NCBI RefSeq assembly: GCF_945952365.1
Contig: NZ_CAMFHX010000004.1
Span: 1 to 64,000, forward strand
Direction of reading: 5' to 3'
DNA: 64,000 nucleotides
Source of the DNA: an uncultured Cetobacterium sp.
GTDB taxonomy: Bacteria; Fusobacteriota; Fusobacteriia; Fusobacteriales; Fusobacteriaceae
The position numbers and the translations under genes are program-made. A model generated the notes under the pieces. It saw only the letters and a list, made by a program, of their open reading frames with translations, made no database searches and had not been told where the DNA came from. Of the stretch, positions 59,640-64,000 are shown in pieces (position 1 is the first letter of the stretch; the number at the start of each line of letters is the position of its first letter).

Positions 59640-59820
59640 ATTTGGTATGGTTTTGAAATTAAAAGGGAATTAAGTGAAAATCTTAAACGGTCACGCCACT
59701 GTAAAATGGACGAAAATAGTGAAACCACTGGGAAACTGGGAAGGGCTATTGCTAGGATGAAGTTGAGTCAGGAGACCTGCCATAAAATTTAAATCTGCGA
59801 ATGACAGAGCGGGAGGATTA
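59640..59820 (+). ncRNA. Cobalamin riboswitch
   Basis: The leader contains the conserved cobalamin aptamer parts in order: AAAAGGGAA (59661-59669), GGTCACGCCACTGT (59689-59702), GGGAAACTGGGAAGGGC region (59730-59746) and a full B12 box, AGTCAGGAGACCTGCC (59766-59781). A short TCTG/CAGA hairpin lies just before GCGGGAGG, the ribosome site. With no terminator after the aptamer, control is probably by masking the ribosome site of the TonB-receptor gene. Confidence 0.95.
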
Positions 59821-59826
59821 AAAAAA

Positions 59827-61755
59827 GTGAATAAAAAATTTTTATTAGTAGCATTAGTTGCTGTAGCTAATTTAGCTGTTGCAGAACAAAAAGTTATAAA
59901 GTTAGAGGAAAGTGTTATAACAAGTGAGAACAGTTCAGCGACGATAGCTGATATTCCAAAAAATATAACTGTTTTAACGGCTGAAGAGATAGAGCAAAGA
60001 GGAGCGAAGACAGTAGCGGAAGCTTTAAAATTAGTATCGAGTGTAACTGTTAAAGAGATGGGTGGAGCAGATGCAGCTTTTGATATGAGAGGTCAAGGAG
60101 CGACTGCAAAATCAAATGTAGTTGTGCTTGTAGATGGAGCACCGATAAACTCGATAGATTTATCTGGATATAAAACTAGTTCAATACCTGTTGACAATAT
60201 AGAGAGAATAGAGGTTATTCCTTCGGGAGGGTCTGTTTTATATGGAGATGGAGCTATTGGAGGAACAATAAATATTGTAACTAAGCAGCCAAAGAATAAG
60301 AAAAATTATGGTAGTTTAAATAGTGAGATAGGGTCTTACGGATTAAAAAAGCAACAAGCTATATATGGAACAAAGATTAATGATAAGTTATCTTTAGAGT
60401 TGGATTATTTGAAAAAAGAGAAGGATGGATATAGAGATTATGCCAAAGATGATTTAGAAAGCTTTGGACTTAGAAGTAGATATAAGTTATCAGAGGGTGA
60501 GTTTGGATTTAAATATAACTATTCAAATACTGAGTTTAGAGCTCCTGGAAGCTTAACAAGAGAAGAGGTTGACGGAGATAGAACTCAATCTACTGGTAAT
60601 AGTTGGAGAGTTTTTGATGGTAAGACAGAAAAAAATGATTTTACAGGAGATTATACATATAATATAAACTCTGATTTAGAATTTAAAGTGCTTGGAATGT
60701 ATTCTAGAGAAGCATATAGAAATATTAACGGATATCTTATTCCAGAATATAGAACAGATTATAAAACAGAGTTGAAATACTTAAAGCCACAGTTAAAGTA
60801 TTCATACTTAGAAGAAAGTTATGTAGTGTTTGGTGGAGAAATTTTTGAAGGAGAAACGATAAATTATTCAAGCTCTGGAGATAATAAAGTTGAAAAAGAA
60901 TCAATAGCAGGGTTTTTAATAAATAGTTATACATTTAATGATTTAAGATTTACTCAAGGATATAGAAGACAAAATATTGAATATAAGGGATTGGGAAAAA
61001 AAGGAATTACAAAAAAATACCAAGCAGATGCGTTAGAATTAACAACAAGTTATCTATATTCAGATTCTGGATCAACTTATATAAGTTATACAAAAGCCTT
61101 TAGAACACCTAATACAGACGAATTAAATCCTGATTATTTACCTGATAATGCTAACTTTGAGATGCAAAAAACAGAGACATATGAATTAGGAATAAAAGAT
61201 TATTTAGGAAATACATATATTTCAACATCAATATTCTACATTGAAACTCAACATGAAATATATTTTGATGCGATCAATTATGTTAATAGAAATTTAGATG
61301 GAATGAGTAAAAGAAAAGGAATTGAGTTCTCGTTAGAGCACTACTTTGATAAGTTGACGATTTCAGAATCATTGACATATATGGAAACAGAGTTTAAAGA
61401 CGGAAAGGATATTCCAGGGGTTCCAAATATAAAAGGAGTGTTGAACTTAAACTATAAGTTTAATGATAAACTTACTTTAAATAACTCTTGGGAATATTAT
61501 GGTAAGGCTTTTGATAGCTCTGATGAAGCAAATATAAGAGAAAAAGTAGATAGTTATTTAATAAGTGGATTATCTATGTCGTATGACTTTAAAGACGGAT
61601 TGATTGTAAGTATAGGAGTAAATAATATGTTCAATGAAAAGTATTATGACTACATAGGATATAAAGAACCTTCAGATTGGGACCCAACTTTTGGTAGAGT
61701 TTATTATCCAGCAGCAGAAAGAAATTATTATTTAGGAGTTAAATACAGCTTCTAA
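59827..61755 (+). CDS. btuB: TonB-dependent outer-membrane receptor, probable cobalamin transporter
   Basis: The 642-residue protein has a signal peptide (NKKFLLVALVAVANLAVA, cleaved before EQ), a plug domain with IADIPKNITVLTAEEIEQRGAKTVAEALKLV, within residues 38-69, and GGSVLYGDGAIGGTINIVTK, then a beta-barrel of about 22 strands ending YYLGVKYSF with the terminal aromatic residue. The TonB box is near VIKLEESVIT. The cobalamin riboswitch directly upstream and btuF downstream indicate a corrinoid substrate. The start is GTG 59827 with GGGAGG upstream. It shows that the organism has an outer membrane. Confidence 0.9.
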   Translation: MNKKFLLVALVAVANLAVAEQKVIKLEESVITSENSSATIADIPKNITVLTAEEIEQRGAKTVAEALKLVSSVTVKEMGGADAAFDMRGQGATAKSNVVVLVDGAPINSIDLSGYKTSSIPVDNIERIEVIPSGGSVLYGDGAIGGTINIVTKQPKNKKNYGSLNSEIGSYGLKKQQAIYGTKINDKLSLELDYLKKEKDGYRDYAKDDLESFGLRSRYKLSEGEFGFKYNYSNTEFRAPGSLTREEVDGDRTQSTGNSWRVFDGKTEKNDFTGDYTYNINSDLEFKVLGMYSREAYRNINGYLIPEYRTDYKTELKYLKPQLKYSYLEESYVVFGGEIFEGETINYSSSGDNKVEKESIAGFLINSYTFNDLRFTQGYRRQNIEYKGLGKKGITKKYQADALELTTSYLYSDSGSTYISYTKAFRTPNTDELNPDYLPDNANFEMQKTETYELGIKDYLGNTYISTSIFYIETQHEIYFDAINYVNRNLDGMSKRKGIEFSLEHYFDKLTISESLTYMETEFKDGKDIPGVPNIKGVLNLNYKFNDKLTLNNSWEYYGKAFDSSDEANIREKVDSYLISGLSMSYDFKDGLIVSIGVNNMFNEKYYDYIGYKEPSDWDPTFGRVYYPAAERNYYLGVKYSF

Positions 61756-61762
61756 GAAAGAG

Positions 61763-61795
61763 ATGCTCTTTTCAAAGTTTGAAAGGAGCATTTTT
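61763..61795 (+). terminator. Terminator-like hairpin between btuB and the btuF-like gene
   Basis: ATGCTCTTTTC (61763-61773), loop AAAGTTT, GAAAGGAGCAT (61781-61791) form an 11-bp stem with one G-U, then TTTT. It probably reduces expression of the downstream genes relative to the receptor. Confidence 0.75.
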
Positions 61796-61818
61796 CATAT
61801 TATTTGAAGGAGAAGGTA

Positions 61819-62673
61819 ATGTTAAAAAAAATAATGATATTAAACACTTTTATTTTCACGATTTGTTTTTCAAGAGTATTAGTAGATAGTACAGGAAGAG
61901 TAATTGAAATACCAGAAAATATCGAAAGAGTAGTATCTACTGTAACATCTAATACAGAGATTATTGTAGATATGGGATTGGTAGATTTATTAGTAGGAGT
62001 GGATAGTTATTCAGAAAAAGTGGATAAAAGATTAAGTGAAAAAGGAGTTTTAAGAAGTGATGACTTGAATGAGGAAAAAATAGTAGAGTTAATGCCAGAC
62101 CTAGTAATTTCATCTCATCATAATCTGAAAAAAGGGAAAGAGAGTTTGAAATTTTTTGATGAAGTTGGAATTCCGGTGTATGTTATTAAAAATCCAAAAT
62201 CTTTGAGTGAGGTAGCTGATTCGGTTATAGAGATAGGTGAAATTTTAAATAAAAAAAGTGAAGCTGAACATCTAAAAGATAAGTTTTTAAAAGAGTTGAA
62301 AGAGATAGTCTCAAATAAAAACTCTGAAGATAAAAAAGTATATTTTGAAATTTTAGAAAATCCAATATATACAACAGGTTCTGAAACTTTTTTAAATGAT
62401 GCTTTAGAAAGTGTTGGTGGAAAAAATATTTTCAGAGATGAAAAGGGCTGGATTTCACCACCAATAGAATCTATTTTAGAGAAAGACCCTGATGTGATAT
62501 TAGTGGGTGAAGATAGAAAATATATGGTAGAAGAGATATTAGCAAGAGATGAGTGGCAGGATGTAAATGCTATAAAAAATAAAGAGGTATATTTTATAGA
62601 TGAAAGTATAAATAGACCTTCACCAAGAGTTTTAAAAGCATTGAAAGAGCTAAGGGAAGTGTTAGATAAATGA
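61819..62673 (+). CDS. btuF: Periplasmic binding protein, BtuF-like (cobalamin ABC transporter)
   Basis: The product is a cluster-8 substrate-binding protein with the BtuF/FhuD fold. The start is ATG 61819, after AAGGAGAAGG; a TTG at 61804 lies within that site. It begins with a signal peptide (KKIMILNTFIFTICFS), then VDSTGRVIEIPENIERVVS, EIIVDMGLVDLLVGVD, IVELMPDLVISS and, later, ESILEKDPDVILVG. No lipobox Cys follows, although C14 lies in the signal. The 284-residue length fits. The ABC permease and ATPase genes btuC and btuD are not in the window. Its end overlaps the next gene by four bases. Confidence 0.82.
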   Translation: MLKKIMILNTFIFTICFSRVLVDSTGRVIEIPENIERVVSTVTSNTEIIVDMGLVDLLVGVDSYSEKVDKRLSEKGVLRSDDLNEEKIVELMPDLVISSHHNLKKGKESLKFFDEVGIPVYVIKNPKSLSEVADSVIEIGEILNKKSEAEHLKDKFLKELKEIVSNKNSEDKKVYFEILENPIYTTGSETFLNDALESVGGKNIFRDEKGWISPPIESILEKDPDVILVGEDRKYMVEEILARDEWQDVNAIKNKEVYFIDESINRPSPRVLKALKELREVLDK

Positions 62674-63629
62674 TAACATTTAGTTTTATACCTAAAGAAA
62701 ATGAGTTTGAAAATTTCAAAACTATATACAATCAACTCAGAGAGAAAGGTATCTCTGGAATTGAAACAATTATCGGAGATCATTTAGATTTTTCAGAGTA
62801 TAAAAACTATCCAATCAAAGGAGTGCATCTTTTGTATTATCCAACGTGGTTAGAGTTTTGGAAAGGTGATTGGAAAAAAGTTAAAGAAGATTTTTATGAT
62901 GATGAAGGGATAAAAAATTACTATAGAAGTTTTAAAAAAAATATTTTGATAGAAACGTTTAAGGAGCAGTTTGAAAACGCTAAAAAAATAGATGCTGAGT
63001 ATATGGTTTTTCATGTTTCACACGTTCGACCAAAAGATATATTTCAATTTGATTTTCAATATACAGATTTAGAGGTTTTAGATGAGTGTATAAAAATAGT
63101 GAATGAAGTTTTTAAAGGTGAAGGACCATTATTGCTATTTGAAAATCTCCCTTGGCCAGGATTAAATTTTAGAGATTATGAACTTACTAGATATTTTATT
63201 CAGAAAGTAAAATATAAAAATAAAGGGTTTCTTTTAGATTTTTCACATCTAATTTGTTTGGAGAGAGAAGTGACAAATTTTGAGGAAGCAAATAAGTTTA
63301 TAATTGATAGAATTGGAAAAATGAAAGAGTTAAAAGATTATATTTTTGGATTACATGTGAATGGGGTAAAGTTTGATAAATTTCTAGATTGTGATTTTCA
63401 AAATAAAATCTCTGAATGGGAGAAGGGAGATAGATATGAAAAATTTCAAATTGAGTTAAATCATATGAAAAATATAGACCCACACCTTTTATATAAAGGG
63501 AATATAAATGAAATAATTAAATATTTACCAAATTTTAAATATATAAATTTAGAACTCGGTTTTTCATCGTTATTAGAGTTAAAAGAGAAAGTTCTAGAGC
63601 AGCTAAATTATCTCAAAATAAATTTTTAA
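62670..63629 (+). CDS. Xylose isomerase-like TIM-barrel protein, unknown role in cobalamin locus
   Basis: The 319-residue product resembles the xylose isomerase/AP endonuclease family 2 TIM barrel: ISGIETIIGDHLDFSEY at strand 2, KGVHLLYYPTWLEFW, AEYMVFHVSHVRP, LLFENLPWPGLNF with a metal-type Glu and the Asn after it, GFLLDFSHLICLE with Asp and His, GLHVNGVKFDKF with His, and NLELGFSS late. These Glu, Asp and His positions fit a divalent-metal site. It overlaps btuF by four bases (ATGA), so the two are made together, which suggests work on corrinoid or on a bound ligand. I do not know its reaction. Confidence 0.75.
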   Translation: MITFSFIPKENEFENFKTIYNQLREKGISGIETIIGDHLDFSEYKNYPIKGVHLLYYPTWLEFWKGDWKKVKEDFYDDEGIKNYYRSFKKNILIETFKEQFENAKKIDAEYMVFHVSHVRPKDIFQFDFQYTDLEVLDECIKIVNEVFKGEGPLLLFENLPWPGLNFRDYELTRYFIQKVKYKNKGFLLDFSHLICLEREVTNFEEANKFIIDRIGKMKELKDYIFGLHVNGVKFDKFLDCDFQNKISEWEKGDRYEKFQIELNHMKNIDPHLLYKGNINEIIKYLPNFKYINLELGFSSLLELKEKVLEQLNYLKINF

Positions 63630-63651
63630 AATATAAAAAATATGATATACT
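63623..63651 (+). promoter_or_regulatory. Promoter of the PSP1-domain gene
   Basis: TTTTTA (63623-63628), 17-base spacer, TATACT (63646-63651) with TG at 63643-63644, an extended -10. It overlaps the end of the TIM-barrel gene. Confidence 0.5.
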
Positions 63652-63689
63652 CTATACTATAGAAAGTTAAGATTTTCGCGGGAGGAAAG

Positions 63690-64000
63690 ATGACACAAGG
63701 AAACTTAGAAATAGATAAAAATATAGATGAAACAACATTACCAGAAGTTGACGTAGCAGGAGAGGAAGTAGCTGAAGAGATTACTTCAGATCCGAATAAA
63801 CTTTATAATATATTAGGTGTTATGTTTGAAACTACAAAAAAAAGATATAGTTTTGAAATTATAGATAATATTGAATATAAAAAAGGCGATAAAGTGATTG
63901 TTGATACTATCAGAGGAAAAGAGATTGGTGTTGTTTATGGTGGACCTATGCAACTTCCAGAAAGAGTTTTAGTATTACCATTAAAACCAGTTGTAAAAAA
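63690..64000 (+). CDS. PSP1-domain protein (RicT/YaaT-like), 5' part
   Basis: An open frame starts at ATG 63690, after GGGAGGAAAG, and runs off the right edge (103 codons seen). After an acidic N-terminal tail, residues from about 38 read LYNILGVMFETTKKRYSFEI, then YKKGDKVIVDTIRGKEIGVV and YGGPMQLPE, the start of the PSP1 C-terminal-type domain of RicT/YaaT. In Bacillus RicT is part of the Y-complex that guides RNase Y. The acidic tail is an addition. The 3' part lies outside the window. Confidence 0.8.
   Translation, partial: MTQGNLEIDKNIDETTLPEVDVAGEEVAEEITSDPNKLYNILGVMFETTKKRYSFEIIDNIEYKKGDKVIVDTIRGKEIGVVYGGPMQLPERVLVLPLKPVVK

Noticed and set aside
62118-62783. A 221-codon minus-strand frame across btuF and the TIM-barrel gene
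   Set aside because: Shadow of two coupled plus-strand genes; Ser/Phe-rich and without a ribosome site.

Overview
The window is a stretch of low-GC (about 30%), densely packed bacterial chromosome. The codon usage, a diderm signature (a TonB-type outer-membrane receptor) combined with Firmicutes-like regulators (GlpP, CcpN-type, CIRCE-like element), and the gene order point to the phylum Fusobacteriota. Cetobacterium or a close Fusobacterium relative is my best guess; this is inference from gene content, not a marker-gene placement. I see no insertion sequence, prophage or CRISPR array. Almost every gene is a recognisable housekeeping or central-metabolism gene.

Layout. 1-45 is the 3' tail of a 5S rRNA. 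83-12059 holds a lipid kinase and a reduced dcw (division and cell wall) cluster: murF, mraY, murD, murG, murC, murB, ddl, ftsQ, ftsA, ftsZ, without ftsW. 12175-13119 holds rpsF-rpsR and a divergent-facing rpmB. 13272-21975 is a long co-directional run: mutS2, ispD, a nitrilase-family amidase, an unknown anchored protein, cysS, mrnC, mreB and a pol III delta'-like gene. 22169-28270 is a tetrapyrrole operon leading from glutamyl-tRNA to precorrin-2/sirohydrochlorin: hemA, hemC, cobA-hemD fusion, hemB, hemL and precorrin-2 dehydrogenase.

28291-43268 is mostly on the minus strand: a tRNA methyltransferase; a glycerol regulon (glpP, glpF, glpK and a three-gene FAD/Fe-S glycerol-3-phosphate dehydrogenase-like unit); a fructose operon (fruR-fruK-fruA); and a citrate-lyase activation operon (AroQ-like protein, lipoprotein, citC, citXG). 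43397-47201 returns to the plus strand with accD, accA, pfkA, a small coiled protein and recR. After a class V aminotransferase (minus) comes a gluconeogenic unit (CcpN-like regulator, pyruvate phosphate dikinase, class III fructose-1,6-bisphosphatase). Then follow htpG (minus), tcdA-flavodoxin-rhodanese, the proline symporter putP, ogt (minus), and a cobalamin-riboswitch-controlled uptake operon (TonB receptor, BtuF-like binding protein, TIM-barrel protein). The right edge cuts a PSP1/RicT-like gene.

The most interesting signals lie in leaders rather than genes. (1) The 5' leader of putP carries a promoter, a 19-codon reading frame with a strong ribosome site ending Pro-Ile-Pro-Pro-Arg (two CCC codons), a long stable hairpin, and an intrinsic terminator just before the putP ribosome site. 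This is the layout of a proline-sensing transcription attenuator in front of a proline transporter. (2) Two glycerol transcripts carry matching antiterminator/terminator leaders, the expected targets of the GlpP encoded next to them. (3) Two GTGCAC palindromes flank the promoter of the gluconeogenic unit. (4) A CIRCE-like element sits at the start of the htpG transcript. (5) The hemA product is short and lacks the usual Asn next to its catalytic Cys.
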